Of a stretch of DNA of 64,000 nucleotides, positions 1 to 9,500 are shown piece by piece. The position numbers and the translations under genes are program-made. Under the pieces are notes generated by a model, which saw only the letters and a list, made by a program, of their open reading frames with translations, ran no database searches and was not told the DNA's origin. Each line of letters starts with the position of its first letter. Position 1 is the stretch's first letter. The stretch comes from Polynucleobacter sp. UK-Mo-2m-Kol15 (GTDB taxonomy: Bacteria > Pseudomonadota > Gammaproteobacteria > Burkholderiales > Burkholderiaceae). The stretch is from positions 913,927 to 977,926 of the forward strand of contig NZ_JACVQC010000001.1 in NCBI RefSeq assembly GCF_018881505.1, written 5' to 3'.

Positions 1-1023
1 TACTGGTGCAACGAGCATGAAGAGTGCTAATGCTAAGCCGCCGTTATAGCCATTCGGGTTGGGCATCACACCAAGATCGGAGTAGAACCAGGGCTGGGTG
101 CTGATCCAGCCTAGTAGTGCAAACGTAACAAAGCTCATCGCAAAGGAAACTAGTAAACGCTTGCGGATATGATTGCACTTGTAGTGCCCGAGTTCATGAG
201 CAAGGACAGCTTCCACCTCACCAGGATTCAACTTCTCAATCAAGGTATCAAAAAACACAATACGTTTCGCCTTGCCCATGCCAGCAAAAAATGCATTACC
301 GTGTGCACTACGTTTACTGCCATCCATCACAAATAGACCTTGGCTTGCAAAATCACAACGTTTTAGTAAGGCCTCAATTTGTGTTTTGAGTGGACCCTCT
401 TCTAGAGCTTGGAACTTATTAAAAATCGGCGCGATAAAGGTCGGAAATATCCACTGCATTAATAAGCTGAAGACGGTAAGCACGCCCCAAGCCCATAGCC
501 ACCAAAAGTCACCTGCTTGAGCCATTAGACTGAGGATGACCCATAGTAGGGGGACGCCAATTGCACCACCAATACCTAAGCCTTTGAACATATCGCTAAA
601 AAAGAGTTTGGCATTCATACGATTAAAACCAAAGCGCTCTTCTAGGTAAAACTGCTTGTACCAAGAGAAGGGCAGGTCAAGAATTCCAGAAATCAAGACA
701 ATGGAAATGAGTAGGGCCATTTGCTGTGCAATACCTTCACCTAAAAGCTGCAAGAGCGAGAGGTTCAAAATCTGTAGGCCGCCCAAGAGCGTGAAGCCAA
801 TCAAAATCAGTGCGCTGACACCATTCTCTAAAATACCAAGACGTAGTTTTGCAATCGTGTAGTCAGCAGCCTTTTGATGTTCGGCTAAAGAGATCTGATT
901 GGCAAACTCGGCCGGCACTGTATCGCGGTTGATGGCAACGTGACGAATTTGGCGTTGGGATAACCAGTGGCGTAGACCAAAGCTGGCGATGAAGGCGATT
1001 AGAAAAACAATTGTGAATGTCAT
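1..1023 (-). CDS. M48 (Ste24-type) membrane zinc endopeptidase, C-terminus cut by window edge
   Basis: This minus-strand gene starts at an ATG at 1023 and runs off the left edge, so 341 codons are visible and the C-terminus is missing. The N-terminus is hydrophobic ([20 protein letters not shown]) and several more hydrophobic segments follow. The zinc motif HELGH lies at residues 276-280, preceded by VEAVLA, which is the M48 peptidase signature. The long multi-spanning region before the motif matches Ste24/CAAX-protease-like members (about 410 residues) better than HtpX (about 290). By family it would be an inner-membrane metalloprotease; its substrates cannot be told from sequence. Its start lies only 15 bp from the likely start of the divergent oligoribonuclease gene, and no Shine-Dalgarno sequence is visible. 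Confidence 0.88.
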   Translation of the reverse strand, partial: MTFTIVFLIAFIASFGLRHWLSQRQIRHVAINRDTVPAEFANQISLAEHQKAADYTIAKLRLGILENGVSALILIGFTLLGGLQILNLSLLQLLGEGIAQQMALLISIVLISGILDLPFSWYKQFYLEERFGFNRMNAKLFFSDMFKGLGIGGAIGVPLLWVILSLMAQAGDFWWLWAWGVLTVFSLLMQWIFPTFIAPIFNKFQALEEGPLKTQIEALLKRCDFASQGLFVMDGSKRSAHGNAFFAGMGKAKRIVFFDTLIEKLNPGEVEAVLAHELGHYKCNHIRKRLLVSFAMSFVTFALLGWISTQPWFYSDLGVMPNPNGYNGGLALALFMLVAPV

Positions 1024-1038
1024 GAGATGATTATAGAT

Positions 1039-1626
1039 ATGAGTGAAAAAATAAGTACCCCAACATCAAAGGCAGCTATGGCCAGTGAACACCTGATATG
1101 GGTGGATATGGAAATGTCAGGCCTAGACCCTGAAAAAGAGCGTATTTTGGAAATAGCTGTCATCGTGACTGATGCGCATCTCAATACCATCGCTATCGCC
1201 CCTGTTTGGGTGGTTCACCAGGATGACGCTGTATTGGATGCGATGGATGCTTGGAATAAGGGTACCCATGGCCGTTCTGGTCTGATTGATAAGGTTAAGG
1301 CCTCAACAACTGATGAGGCTACTGCTGAAGCTGAATGTATTGCTTTTCTAAAGAAATATATCAAGCCTGGAATTGCGCCTATGTGTGGCAATACCATAGG
1401 TCAGGATCGTCGCTTTATGGCGAAGTACATGCCAAAACTAGAGGCATTCTTTCATTATCGAAATATCGATGTTTCCACCCTGAAGGAGCTCTGCAAGCGC
1501 TGGCATCCTGAGTTAGTAAAGGGTTTTACCAAAAAACAAGCTCACACCGCTTTGGCGGACATTGAAGAATCTATTGAAGAGCTCAAGTACTACCGAGAAA
1601 AGTTTATTGTGCCCTTGCCGGAATAA
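1039..1626 (+). CDS. orn: Oligoribonuclease (DEDDh 3'-5' exoribonuclease)
   Basis: Orn degrades two- to five-nucleotide RNA fragments left by other RNases and also clears pGpG from c-di-GMP turnover. The DEDD residues are in place: the [10 protein letters not shown] exonuclease I motif close to the N-terminus, [11 protein letters not shown] in the middle, and the [14 protein letters not shown] exonuclease III motif near the C-terminus. From the ATG at 1039 the protein has 195 residues, against about 180 in the family. An in-frame ATG at 1027 would add four residues and one at 1078 would remove 13; I chose 1039, but no strong ribosome binding site decides it. The gene is divergent from the M48 peptidase gene and is closed by a strong terminator. 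Confidence 0.95.
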   Translation: MSEKISTPTSKAAMASEHLIWVDMEMSGLDPEKERILEIAVIVTDAHLNTIAIAPVWVVHQDDAVLDAMDAWNKGTHGRSGLIDKVKASTTDEATAEAECIAFLKKYIKPGIAPMCGNTIGQDRRFMAKYMPKLEAFFHYRNIDVSTLKELCKRWHPELVKGFTKKQAHTALADIEESIEELKYYREKFIVPLPE

Positions 1627-1649
1627 ATTCTGGAATCCATGACAAGAAA

Positions 1650-1676
1650 AAGGGTCTAAAACTAGACCCTTTTTTA
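1650..1676. terminator. Bidirectional intrinsic terminator between orn and mogA
   Basis: A perfect 9-bp stem (AAGGGTCTA / TAGACCCTT) with a 4-nt AAAC loop is followed by a T run on the plus strand and preceded by an A run. It can therefore end transcription from both converging genes, orn and mogA. Confidence 0.88.
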
Positions 1677-1698
1677 CTCTTTAAAACTATTGCCCACC

Positions 1699-2322
1699 TT
1701 ATTTCTTGATAGCGCTCTTGGGTCTGAAGGCTTTGACAATGGTTTCATTCGTCTCGATATAAGGCCCGCCGATAAGTTCAATACAGTAAGGAACGGCAGC
1801 GAAGATGCCCGGAACAATGGATTTTCCCTCAGCATCCTTCAAACCCTCAAGAGTTTCTTTGATGGATTTGGGTTGCCCAGGTAGGTTGATAATAAGGGCA
1901 GTGTGCCCCTCGATTTCTCGTAAAACTGCAGTCTGGCGTGACAAAATCGCTGTAGGTACAAAGCGCAGGCTAATTTGCCGCATTTGCTCGCCAAATCCGG
2001 GCATTTCACGGGTTCCTGCATCCATTGTGGCCTCAGGCGTTACATCTCTGCGAGAAGGGCCTGTGCCGCCTGTGGTGAGCACTAAGTCGCAGCCTAGGTC
2101 ATCGGCCAGCTCTAAGATCGTTTCGGTGATGACTTCCTGCTCATCTGCAATGAGGCGCTCATGAAAGACGCATGGGGTGGTAATGGCATTTTGTAGCCAT
2201 AATTGCAGAGCGGGGATGCCCTCGTCGGTATAAACGCCCTTACTGGCTCTATCAGAGATCGAGATTAAGCCGATTCTGATTTCATTGGGAGATGATCTTT
2301 TCCAGGCTTCGGTATGCTTCAT
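1699..2322 (-). CDS. mog: Molybdopterin adenylyltransferase MogA
   Basis: MogA adenylates molybdopterin before MoeA inserts molybdate, in the cytoplasm. The protein has 207 residues, in the family range, and begins with the IRIGLISISDRAS strand. The TTGGTGPSRRDVTPEAT motif typical of MogA/MoaB folds is at about residues 84-100, and LPGQPKSIKETL follows near residue 150. The other cofactor genes (moaA-mobA-moeA) lie about 9 kb away, so this one is transcribed separately. It converges with orn and is divergent from pmbA, with only 26 bp between the two start codons. Confidence 0.93.
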   Translation of the reverse strand: MKHTEAWKRSSPNEIRIGLISISDRASKGVYTDEGIPALQLWLQNAITTPCVFHERLIADEQEVITETILELADDLGCDLVLTTGGTGPSRRDVTPEATMDAGTREMPGFGEQMRQISLRFVPTAILSRQTAVLREIEGHTALIINLPGQPKSIKETLEGLKDAEGKSIVPGIFAAVPYCIELIGGPYIETNETIVKAFRPKSAIKK

Positions 2323-2348
2323 GTTTCTATTCTAGCTATTATTAGGTT

Positions 2349-3695
2349 ATGTTTACATATTCATCAGATCAGTTTCAAGAAATCATTGATTTCATGCTCA
2401 CAGAGGCTAAAAGAAGGGGCGCCTCGGATGCTGTGGCCGAGATTTCTGAAGGCCAGGGCCTCTCAGTCACCGTTCGCAAGGGTGAGGTCGAGACTATTGA
2501 GCAAAGCCTCGATAAGCAAGTTGGGGTAACCGTCTTTTTAGGTCATCGTCGGGGTAATGCCAGTACCAGTGACTTTTCCAAGGATTCTTTAAAGGCTACG
2601 GTGGAGGCTGCATACCATATTGCCCAACATACAGCCGAAGATCTGTGTGCTGGCCCTGCTGAAAGAGAGCTTCTTGAAAAGCATCCCCTTGATCTTGATT
2701 TGTTTCATCCCTGGGATTTAGATTCGGCAAGGGCAATCGATATTGCGCGAGCTGCTGAAGGCGCTGCTTTTGCAGTCAGCAAGCAAATTCAAAATAGCGA
2801 TGGCGCTTCAGTATCGGCGCATCATGCGCATTTTATGATGGGGACCAGTCACGGCTTTATGGGCGGCTATCCATTCTCACGCCACTATATTTCTTGCGCA
2901 CCAATTGCAAATGAAGGCGGCAAAAAGTCACTAATGCAGCGAGATGATTGGTATTCCAGTTCACGCATTCCTGAGAAGTTGGCCGATCCAGCTGCAATTG
3001 GTAAATATGCAGCAGAGCGTGCACTTTCACGCCTTAAAGCAAGATCGCTAACTACTCGCCGTTGTCCTGTCATCTTCGAGGCACCTTTGGCTTCCGGTCT
3101 TTTAGGTGGATTGGTACAGGCAGTATCTGGTGGTTCACTATATCGCCGATCAAGTTTTTTGTTAGATAGCTTGGGTAAGCAAGTTTTGCCAAAGCATGTC
3201 AGTCTCTTTGAAAATCCGCATTTGAAGTCGATGACTGGAAGTGCGCCCTTTGATGAGGAGGGTGTGAAGACGGCAGCAAGAACAGTTGTAGATAAAGGCA
3301 TATTACAAGGTTATTTTTTATCCACTTACTCCGCCAGAAAACTCGGGATGAAAACTACCGGCAATGCTGGCGGATCGCATCATCTGACATTACAAAGCCG
3401 CAAGACGCCTAAGGGCGGATTGCCTGCACTCTTAAAGGCAATGGGTACAGGCCTATTGGTGACTGAGTTGATGGGGCAGGGCGTTAATTATGTTACTGGA
3501 GATTACTCTCGTGGCGCCTTCGGCTACTGGGTAGAGAACGGTGAGATCCAATATCCAGTAGAGGGAATTACGATTGCTAGTAACCTACGCGATATGCTGA
3601 TGGATATCCAAATGATTGGTAGTGATTCATTGACTCGTGGAACCAAAGAAACTGGCTCCATCTTGATTGGATCAATGACTGTTGGCGGTAAATAA
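2349..3695 (+). CDS. pmbA: TldD/PmbA family metalloprotease, PmbA-type
   Basis: The 448-residue protein has the length and layout of PmbA (TldE). The N-terminal domain carries VRKGEVETIEQSLDKQVGVTVFLG, and the C-terminal domain has KTTGNAGGSHHLTL and LVTELMGQGVNYVTGDYSRGA. In the characterised TldD/TldE pair TldD carries the zinc site, and the complex processes peptides such as microcin B17 and degrades unstructured peptides. I see no HExxxH motif here, which agrees with the TldE/PmbA member. No tldD is present in this window. The role in this organism is inferred from the family only. Confidence 0.93.
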   Translation: MFTYSSDQFQEIIDFMLTEAKRRGASDAVAEISEGQGLSVTVRKGEVETIEQSLDKQVGVTVFLGHRRGNASTSDFSKDSLKATVEAAYHIAQHTAEDLCAGPAERELLEKHPLDLDLFHPWDLDSARAIDIARAAEGAAFAVSKQIQNSDGASVSAHHAHFMMGTSHGFMGGYPFSRHYISCAPIANEGGKKSLMQRDDWYSSSRIPEKLADPAAIGKYAAERALSRLKARSLTTRRCPVIFEAPLASGLLGGLVQAVSGGSLYRRSSFLLDSLGKQVLPKHVSLFENPHLKSMTGSAPFDEEGVKTAARTVVDKGILQGYFLSTYSARKLGMKTTGNAGGSHHLTLQSRKTPKGGLPALLKAMGTGLLVTELMGQGVNYVTGDYSRGAFGYWVENGEIQYPVEGITIASNLRDMLMDIQMIGSDSLTRGTKETGSILIGSMTVGGK

Positions 3696-3737
3696 AATAT
3701 AAGAAAAAAGAAAAACTATATTGTTTAGGGGATAGAA

Positions 3738-4820
3738 ATGCAAAGACGTTCCTTTTTAAAGAAAGCTACTATCGGTGTAGGCGCAGCTACATTGGCAGCG
3801 CCATCTGTAGCGCAGAATTTGCCAACCCTCAATTGGCGTTTGGTTTCTAGTTTTCCTAAATCTTTAGACACTTTGTTGGGTACATCGGAAGTGTTTGCAA
3901 GCGCTTTACGCAAAGCCACTGATGGCAAGTTCAATGTTAAGGTGTTTGCAGCCGGTGAAGTGGTTCCAGCTCTCCAAGTATTGGATGCCGTTCAAAATGG
4001 TACGGTAGAGTGTGGTCATACTGCCAGCTATTACTACCTGGGTAAGAACAGCGCATTTATTTTTGATACAGCAGCACCCTTTGGCATGACAGCTCGTCAG
4101 CAATCCGCTTGGATGTTACACGGCAATGGTACGAAGTTGATGCGTGAGCTCTACGCCAGCTACAACATTGTGAACTTCTTAGGGGGGCAAACTGGCACTC
4201 AAATGGGTGGCTGGTTTCGTAAAGAAATTAAATCCCCAGAAGATCTCAAGGGTCTTAAATTCCGTATTGCTGGCTTTGCAGGGCAGGTACTTGCGAAGTT
4301 AGGTGTAGTTCCGCAACAGTTACCTGCTGGCGAAATTTATTCGGCATTAGAAAAAGGCACGATTGATGCTGCAGAATTTGTGGGTCCCTATGATGATGAG
4401 AAGTTAGGTTTAGCCAAGGTAGCCAAAAACTACTACTATCCAGCATTCTGGGAGGGAGCCGCCGGCCTTTCATTCTTAGTAAATAAGAAGCAGTGGGATT
4501 CATTGCCTCCTTCATACCAAGCAGCATGGGAAGCGGCTTGTCTTCAGGCTCATATCGATATGTGTGCCAAGTACGATGCTGTGAACCCACCAGCATTGCA
4601 GCGCCTCATACAAAATGGCGCAGTCCTACGTAAGTTCAATGCCTCAGTCTTAGATGCTTGCTTTAAAGCGACTCAAGAAACCTACGCTGAAGAGTCTGCC
4701 AAGAACCCTCAGTTCAAGAAAATCTTTGAAGACTATCGCGTATTTAGAAACATGGAGGCCCAGTGGTTCAATGTAGCAGAACAGGGATTTGCGCAATATA
4801 GTTTTTCGAAGAAATTATGA
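3738..4820 (+). CDS. TRAP transporter solute-binding protein (DctP family), Tat-exported
   Basis: This is a periplasmic substrate-binding protein of 360 residues. The N-terminus has a twin-arginine motif (RRSFLKKA) and an Ala-rich hydrophobic stretch ending near SVAQ, which suggests Tat export of the folded protein. The body matches the DctP/TakP family: NGTVECGHTASYYYLGK, the GLKFRIAGFAGQVLAKLGVVPQQLPAGEIYSALEKGTIDAAEFVGPYDD block at about residues 170-220, and an aromatic-rich C-terminus. The TakP-like pattern suggests an organic or 2-oxo acid ligand, but that is inference. No dctQ or dctM membrane genes are next to it; the neighbours are pmbA and a convergent amidohydrolase gene. Confidence 0.9.
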   Translation: MQRRSFLKKATIGVGAATLAAPSVAQNLPTLNWRLVSSFPKSLDTLLGTSEVFASALRKATDGKFNVKVFAAGEVVPALQVLDAVQNGTVECGHTASYYYLGKNSAFIFDTAAPFGMTARQQSAWMLHGNGTKLMRELYASYNIVNFLGGQTGTQMGGWFRKEIKSPEDLKGLKFRIAGFAGQVLAKLGVVPQQLPAGEIYSALEKGTIDAAEFVGPYDDEKLGLAKVAKNYYYPAFWEGAAGLSFLVNKKQWDSLPPSYQAAWEAACLQAHIDMCAKYDAVNPPALQRLIQNGAVLRKFNASVLDACFKATQETYAEESAKNPQFKKIFEDYRVFRNMEAQWFNVAEQGFAQYSFSKKL

Positions 4821-4857
4821 GGCTAAGATGCTATGGCTAGTCTATCAGTAGCGGGTA

Positions 4858-4887
4858 AAGCAAAGCCACTCTAGAGTGGCTTTGCTT
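4858..4887. terminator. Perfect inverted repeat between converging genes
   Basis: A perfect 15-bp inverted repeat (AAGCAAAGCCACTCT and its complement) sits between the 3' ends of the TRAP binding protein and the amidohydrolase. It lacks a clear T run directly after it on either strand, so it may be a terminator or an mRNA-protecting hairpin. Confidence 0.55.
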
Positions 4888-4909
4888 GCGAAAAAAGGCC
4901 TAAAAATTT

Positions 4910-6610
4910 TTACTTCCTCTTAAATACCTGTTGACCGTTAACCCAGGTTTCATTCACTTCAATATCTCTAATTTTGTAGGCATCTGTTTTCATGGGATTT
5001 TGATTAACGATAGCGAAGTCAGCATATTTGCCCTCTTGAATCGATCCAATTTTGTCTTCCATCTTTAACTGATAGGCTGCATCAATCGTGATTGCTTTTA
5101 AGGCATGATTGATTGATATCTTCTGGCTTGGATTCAATACTTTTTGGGGTGAAACCTGCCAAAGGCGGGATGCACCTTCGGACGCATACTTGAGCGGATG
5201 AATTGGTGAAACAGGGGAGTCGCTATGGTATGCAAAACGCATACCTTTTTTTATTAAGCTTGCGCTAGGATCAATTCGATCCCCCCTCTCTGCTCCTATG
5301 AGGTGATTATGAAAGGCCTCACCCCAATAATCGGTGTGCCCAATCGTAAAGCCAGGAACAACGCCTAACTTCGCTGCCCTACTAATCTGTTTTTCGGTTG
5401 GCACTGTGAAATGTTCAATTCTGAGTCGAGTCTTAGCATCGCTTGGCTTTGTAACTAGCTTTTCATAAACATTCAGAGTTTGCTCAATTGACTTATCACC
5501 ATTTGAGTGAATTGAGATTTGCCATCCCTCATCAAATCTGGGCTTAGCAAGAGCATATAGCTCTTGCTCTGTGAAGTTAAGGGTGCCCGTATTGCTTGTA
5601 CCGACTGGATAGTCGTAAGGCTTACTCATTGCACCTGTCAAGCCTTGATTGGAGCCATCAGCCACAATTTTGACGCCGATTAATTTAAAGGTGTCATCGC
5701 CTTGACCTGGTTTGTAGTTCTTATTTGTAGTTGGGTATGCATTCGAATACATATATCCTCTAACCCTGACAGGTAACTTGCCATTACGGGTCATAGTGTT
5801 GAAAAGAGCATATTCTTTATCAACCCCAAGGTATCCGCCAACAGTAATTTCTGCTGAAGTAGTTACGCCCTTGCTGATTAGTTTTTGGCCAACCTTGGCG
5901 ACAGCCTTCTCAATGATTTCTTGGCTAGGTATGGGCATTTTGCTTAGAAATAATTCAAAAGCGGGTACCTCGTAGATCACCCCAGTTAGGCGTCCTTTGC
6001 TGTCTTTCACAAACGTGCCCCCTTTGGGGTTGGGGCTTGAGTCATTTAAGCCAGCAATCTCTAGCGCCTTGTGATTCACATACGCAATATGCATACTCTG
6101 GTTCATGACAAATACAGGCTTAGTTGTCGAGACCTTATCTAAGACATCTGCAGTTAACTCAGACATGAATGGATCGGTTCTTGATGGATCAACACCAAAT
6201 GCAGTTATCCATTGACCATCTTTGAGAGTTTTGGCATAAGCAGTCAGTTTTGCCACCAAACTATCTAAGGTGTCATGGGGCATAGTAAAGTTGGAGAGAT
6301 CGAGGAAGATCTCCTCTGAAAATGCCGTTCCCATAATATGCACATGTGGCTCAACTAAGCCAGGCATCAAGGTTTGACCGTTCAGGTTAACGAGTTTCGT
6401 ATCTTGCCCTTGCAAAGCTTTGAGCTTAGCCAATGAGCCAACCTGAATGATTTTTCCGTCTTGAACTGCTACGGCTTCAGCGGTAGGCTGGGATTTATTC
6501 ATCGTGACAATATCGCCACCATAAAAAATCATGTCTGCATTCCCTTTAGCAAAGACAAATGTACATTGCGCTATGAGCAGGGTGGAAAGTAATTTTGATG
6601 AGAATTTCAT
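4910..6610 (-). CDS. Exported amidohydrolase of the YtcJ-like family
   Basis: The 566-residue protein begins with a signal peptide (MKFSSKLLSTLLIAQCTFVFA), so it probably acts in the periplasm. It shows the metal-dependent amidohydrolase layout: ADMIFYGGDIVTMN at the start, LMPGLVEPHVHIMG with the HxH metal ligands at about residues 85-95, IHSNGDKS, RIEHFTVPT, an AYHSDSPVSPIHP block, and the closing GSIQEGKYADFAIVNQNPM. The substrate is unknown; family members act on amides, imides and deaminated bases. I chose the start at 6610 because AAAGGAAG lies a few bases upstream; an in-frame ATG at 6643 would place extra residues before the signal peptide. It converges with the TRAP binding protein gene. 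Confidence 0.87.
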   Translation of the reverse strand: MKFSSKLLSTLLIAQCTFVFAKGNADMIFYGGDIVTMNKSQPTAEAVAVQDGKIIQVGSLAKLKALQGQDTKLVNLNGQTLMPGLVEPHVHIMGTAFSEEIFLDLSNFTMPHDTLDSLVAKLTAYAKTLKDGQWITAFGVDPSRTDPFMSELTADVLDKVSTTKPVFVMNQSMHIAYVNHKALEIAGLNDSSPNPKGGTFVKDSKGRLTGVIYEVPAFELFLSKMPIPSQEIIEKAVAKVGQKLISKGVTTSAEITVGGYLGVDKEYALFNTMTRNGKLPVRVRGYMYSNAYPTTNKNYKPGQGDDTFKLIGVKIVADGSNQGLTGAMSKPYDYPVGTSNTGTLNFTEQELYALAKPRFDEGWQISIHSNGDKSIEQTLNVYEKLVTKPSDAKTRLRIEHFTVPTEKQISRAAKLGVVPGFTIGHTDYWGEAFHNHLIGAERGDRIDPSASLIKKGMRFAYHSDSPVSPIHPLKYASEGASRLWQVSPQKVLNPSQKISINHALKAITIDAAYQLKMEDKIGSIQEGKYADFAIVNQNPMKTDAYKIRDIEVNETWVNGQQVFKRK

Positions 6611-6669
6611 GGATACTTCCTTTGTAAAAACATTTCTATACAAACAAATAGCGGATGGTAGCGGTATCT

Positions 6670-7167
6670 CTAATTTCGCTCTAAGGTAATAAAGTTAAAA
6701 GTGATATCACCCTCAGAAGCTGGAGTGCGCTCTACTTCTTTCCATTCGGATGGATTGGGTACTCTAAAGAAGGTGTCCCCACCATCTACATCGATATCAA
6801 TCTCGGTGATATAAAGGCGATCTGCTTTTGAAAAAGCTTGCGTAAAAAGCTGTTCTCCACCAATCACAAATACGCGCGGGAATTCACTCAAAGTAGTTAG
6901 TGCTGCATCGAGGGAGTTAACTACCTCTGCACCTGTGAGTTGTAGCTCAGTATTGCGACTCACCACAATATTACGCCGCCCAGGAAGCGGGCGACCAATC
7001 GATTCCCAAGTCTTGCGACCCATGATGACGGGGTGACCCATAGTTACTTTTTTGAAGAACTGCAAATCAGCAGAAATTTTCCAAGGCATTTGATTATCGC
7101 GGCCAATGACATGATTACGAGAGCGGGCAACAATCATTGAGATGGCGGGATGCTGATTTGTGGTCAT
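6670..7167 (-). CDS. folA: Dihydrofolate reductase
   Basis: DHFR reduces dihydrofolate to tetrahydrofolate with NADPH, regenerating the folate oxidised by thymidylate synthase. The 165-residue protein has the expected marks: ISMIVARSRNHVIGRDNQMPW with the substrate-loop Trp, MGRKTWESIGRPLPGR for NADPH binding, and VFVIGGEQLFTQAF. It follows thyA by 15 bp, so the two are probably co-transcribed and cover the thymidylate cycle together. Confidence 0.96.
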   Translation of the reverse strand: MTTNQHPAISMIVARSRNHVIGRDNQMPWKISADLQFFKKVTMGHPVIMGRKTWESIGRPLPGRRNIVVSRNTELQLTGAEVVNSLDAALTTLSEFPRVFVIGGEQLFTQAFSKADRLYITEIDIDVDGGDTFFRVPNPSEWKEVERTPASEGDITFNFITLERN

Positions 7168-7182
7168 GGGGGATTTAACTTC

Positions 7183-7977
7183 TTAAACTGCTACAGGAGC
7201 TTTAATGGCGGGATGGGATTCATAGCCAGCGATTTCAAAATCCTCGAATTCATAATCAAAGATGGAATCAGGCTTACGCAAAATATTGAGTTTGGGTAAT
7301 GGGAGGAAGTCTCGCGAGAGTTGAAGATCAACCTGCTCTAAATGATTGCTATAAAGATGGCAATCGCCACCGGTCCACACAAAGTCGCCTACCTCTAAAT
7401 TGCATTGTTGCGCCATCATGTGGGTGAGAAGGGCATAGCTGGCAATGTTAAATGGTACGCCCAAGAAAATATCCGCGCTACGTTGATAGAGCTGGCAAGA
7501 TAATTTCCCATCGGCAACATAAAACTGGAAGAAAGCATGGCAAGGTGCCAAAGCCATGCGAGGAATGTCAGCCACATTCCATGCTGAAACAATAATGCGG
7601 CGTGAATCAGGATTCTTTTTCAGAGTCTCTACAACTTCTGCAATCTGGTCAATATGCTGACCATTGGGTGCGGGCCATGAACGCCACTGGTAGCCATAAA
7701 TCGGCCCTAGGTCGCCATCTGGAGCCGCCCACTCGTTCCAAATGGAGACACCACGCTCTTTAAGCCAATTGTTATCGGTACTGCCTTTGAGAAACCAGAG
7801 CAATTCCAGAATGATGGACTTGAGGTGGAGTTTCTTAGTGGTGACCATCGGAAAGCCTTCGGCCAAATTAAAGCGCATCTGATGGCCAAAGATAGAGATG
7901 GTTCCAGTGCCGGTTCTATCGGATTTTTGGACGCCTTTTTCAAGGACTTCCTTCATGAGATTGTGATATTGATGCAT
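7183..7977 (-). CDS. thyA: Thymidylate synthase
   Basis: ThyA converts dUMP to dTMP using methylenetetrahydrofolate. Its 264 residues equal the usual short bacterial form. Visible landmarks are [19 protein letters not shown] near the N-terminus, the catalytic Cys in [12 protein letters not shown], the [19 protein letters not shown] block, and the DCHLYSNH segment. It is the upstream gene of a thyA-folA pair; the reductase gene fpr lies 36 bp further upstream on the same strand, so longer co-transcription is possible. Confidence 0.97.
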   Translation of the reverse strand: MHQYHNLMKEVLEKGVQKSDRTGTGTISIFGHQMRFNLAEGFPMVTTKKLHLKSIILELLWFLKGSTDNNWLKERGVSIWNEWAAPDGDLGPIYGYQWRSWPAPNGQHIDQIAEVVETLKKNPDSRRIIVSAWNVADIPRMALAPCHAFFQFYVADGKLSCQLYQRSADIFLGVPFNIASYALLTHMMAQQCNLEVGDFVWTGGDCHLYSNHLEQVDLQLSRDFLPLPKLNILRKPDSIFDYEFEDFEIAGYESHPAIKAPVAV

Positions 7978-8013
7978 ATTTTTTTCAGCTAGGTGACTGG
8001 TGATATTAAGAGC

Positions 8014-9057
8014 TTACTCGAATGTTGGTGGACTTACCCCAAGCGCCTTATGAAGCTTGGGGGAGGTGGTGGTGTATTGGAGCTGAATCTGTTTTTCAGG
8101 GGCTAGATAAGCGGCAGCAGCAAAGGCTGCCAAGGCTGCCTCATGAAAACCTGACAAAATCAGTTTTTTCTTGCCTGGGTAGATATTAATATCCCCAACG
8201 GCATAAATACCAGGCGTACTAGTCTGAAAGCATGCGGTGTCTACAGCAATTTGCTTGCGATCAATGTCTAGACCCCAGTCAGCTATGGGTCCCAATTTAG
8301 GGGAGAGTCCATAAAACAATAAGAGCGCATCTAAGGCAAGATGTTGAACTTCGCCATCAATATTGGTGACGGCAATTTCTGTGAGTTTGCCATTTGAGGA
8401 TTCAAGACCTGTTATTTGCCCGATGATGAGTTGCATCTTGCCGGCGGTACAAAGGGCGCGCATCTTCGCAACGGATTGAGGCGCGGCCTTAAATTCATCT
8501 CGGCGATGAATGAGTGTCACGCTTGCTGCTTGATCAGCAAAATATAGCACCCAATCTAGTGCGGAGTCTCCGCCACCGCAAATCACCATACGTTTACCTG
8601 CAAATTGCTGGGGATTTCTGACGCGATAGAAAACTTGCTTATCGATAAAAGCTTCGATACCTTCTAGATTGAGTGTGCGCGGCTGAAATGCGCCAACGCC
8701 AGCGGCAACAAAAATCGACTTACTCAAAAAATACTGATCTTGGGATGTGCGAATAAGAAAGCGACCATCGGCTTGCTTCTCAATGGTCGAGACCTCTTGA
8801 TTTAAATGAAACTCCGGTGCAAATGGCTCAATTTGTTTCAGGAGACTACTAACCAGCTCTCGACCAGTGCAAACCGGAATTGCCGGAATGTCATAAATCG
8901 GTTTATCTGGATAGAGCTCGATACATTGACCGCCCACTTCGGGCAGAGAATCAATGACGTGAGCTTTAATTTCTAGGAGTCCAAGCTCGAAGACTTGGAA
9001 GAGCCCCACTGGACCGGCGCCAATAATGACTGCATCGGTTTCAATGGGGTGATGCAA
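8014..9057 (-). CDS. Ferredoxin-NADP reductase, thioredoxin-reductase-like type
   Basis: This 347-residue flavoprotein has two Rossmann folds: an FAD motif ([19 protein letters not shown]) at the N-terminus and an NADPH motif ([23 protein letters not shown]) near residue 155. The C-terminal [34 protein letters not shown] block binds FAD. It lacks a CxxC disulfide, which separates it from thioredoxin reductase and places it with the YumC-type ferredoxin/flavodoxin-NADP reductases. The ferredoxin gene lies directly upstream with almost no gap, which supports ferredoxin as the partner. Confidence 0.9.
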   Translation of the reverse strand: MHHPIETDAVIIGAGPVGLFQVFELGLLEIKAHVIDSLPEVGGQCIELYPDKPIYDIPAIPVCTGRELVSSLLKQIEPFAPEFHLNQEVSTIEKQADGRFLIRTSQDQYFLSKSIFVAAGVGAFQPRTLNLEGIEAFIDKQVFYRVRNPQQFAGKRMVICGGGDSALDWVLYFADQAASVTLIHRRDEFKAAPQSVAKMRALCTAGKMQLIIGQITGLESSNGKLTEIAVTNIDGEVQHLALDALLLFYGLSPKLGPIADWGLDIDRKQIAVDTACFQTSTPGIYAVGDINIYPGKKKLILSGFHEAALAAFAAAAYLAPEKQIQLQYTTTSPKLHKALGVSPPTFE

Positions 9058-9058
9058 T

Positions 9059-9382
9059 TTACTTTACCAGTTGGTCAAGTTTATTTTTAACGTCTTTCCA
9101 TTCTTCCGCGTCGGGAAGGGGGGCTTTAGATTTAGTGATGGATGTCCATGATGGCGATAAGTCAGCATTTAGTTTAATGAACGCTTGTTGATCTCCTGGT
9201 ACATCATCTTCTGCATAAATTGCATTGACAGGGCATTCAGGGACACACACTGCGCAATCAATACATTCATCTGGATCGATAACTAAAAAGTTAGGGCCTT
9301 CACGAAAACAATCGACTGGGCAGACATCAACGCAATCAGTATATTTGCAGCGGATACAGGCTTCAGTAACAACGTAAGTCAT
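9059..9382 (-). CDS. fdxA: Seven-iron ferredoxin FdxA
   Basis: This 107-residue ferredoxin carries the [3Fe-4S] and [4Fe-4S] cysteine patterns: [18 protein letters not shown] in the first 30 residues and [15 protein letters not shown] at about 40-54. The C-terminal extension (about residues 60-107) is typical of Azotobacter-type FdxA. It transfers single electrons in the cytoplasm. The reductase gene follows immediately, so the pair probably forms one NADPH-linked electron transfer unit. Confidence 0.95.
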   Translation of the reverse strand: MTYVVTEACIRCKYTDCVDVCPVDCFREGPNFLVIDPDECIDCAVCVPECPVNAIYAEDDVPGDQQAFIKLNADLSPSWTSITKSKAPLPDAEEWKDVKNKLDQLVK

Positions 9383-9500
9383 GATGTTTTACAGGTAAGG
9401 AGTTCAGGTTAATGAACCGTCAGGTTAAAGAAACTTGATTTTAGCCGAATCAGCTTTTTTTCAGACAAAAGCCTCAATTTACTTGAGGTAAAGTCTCGGT

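Noticed and set aside
272..862. Plus-strand frames in the first kilobase
   Set aside because: They lie opposite the M48 peptidase gene, which has a conserved HELGH motif on the minus strand.
9472..9488. Hairpin upstream of the hydroxyacid dehydrogenase as a terminator of the ferredoxin operon
   Set aside because: It is on the upstream side of fdxA, has no T run, and so cannot end that operon; at most it affects the dehydrogenase start.
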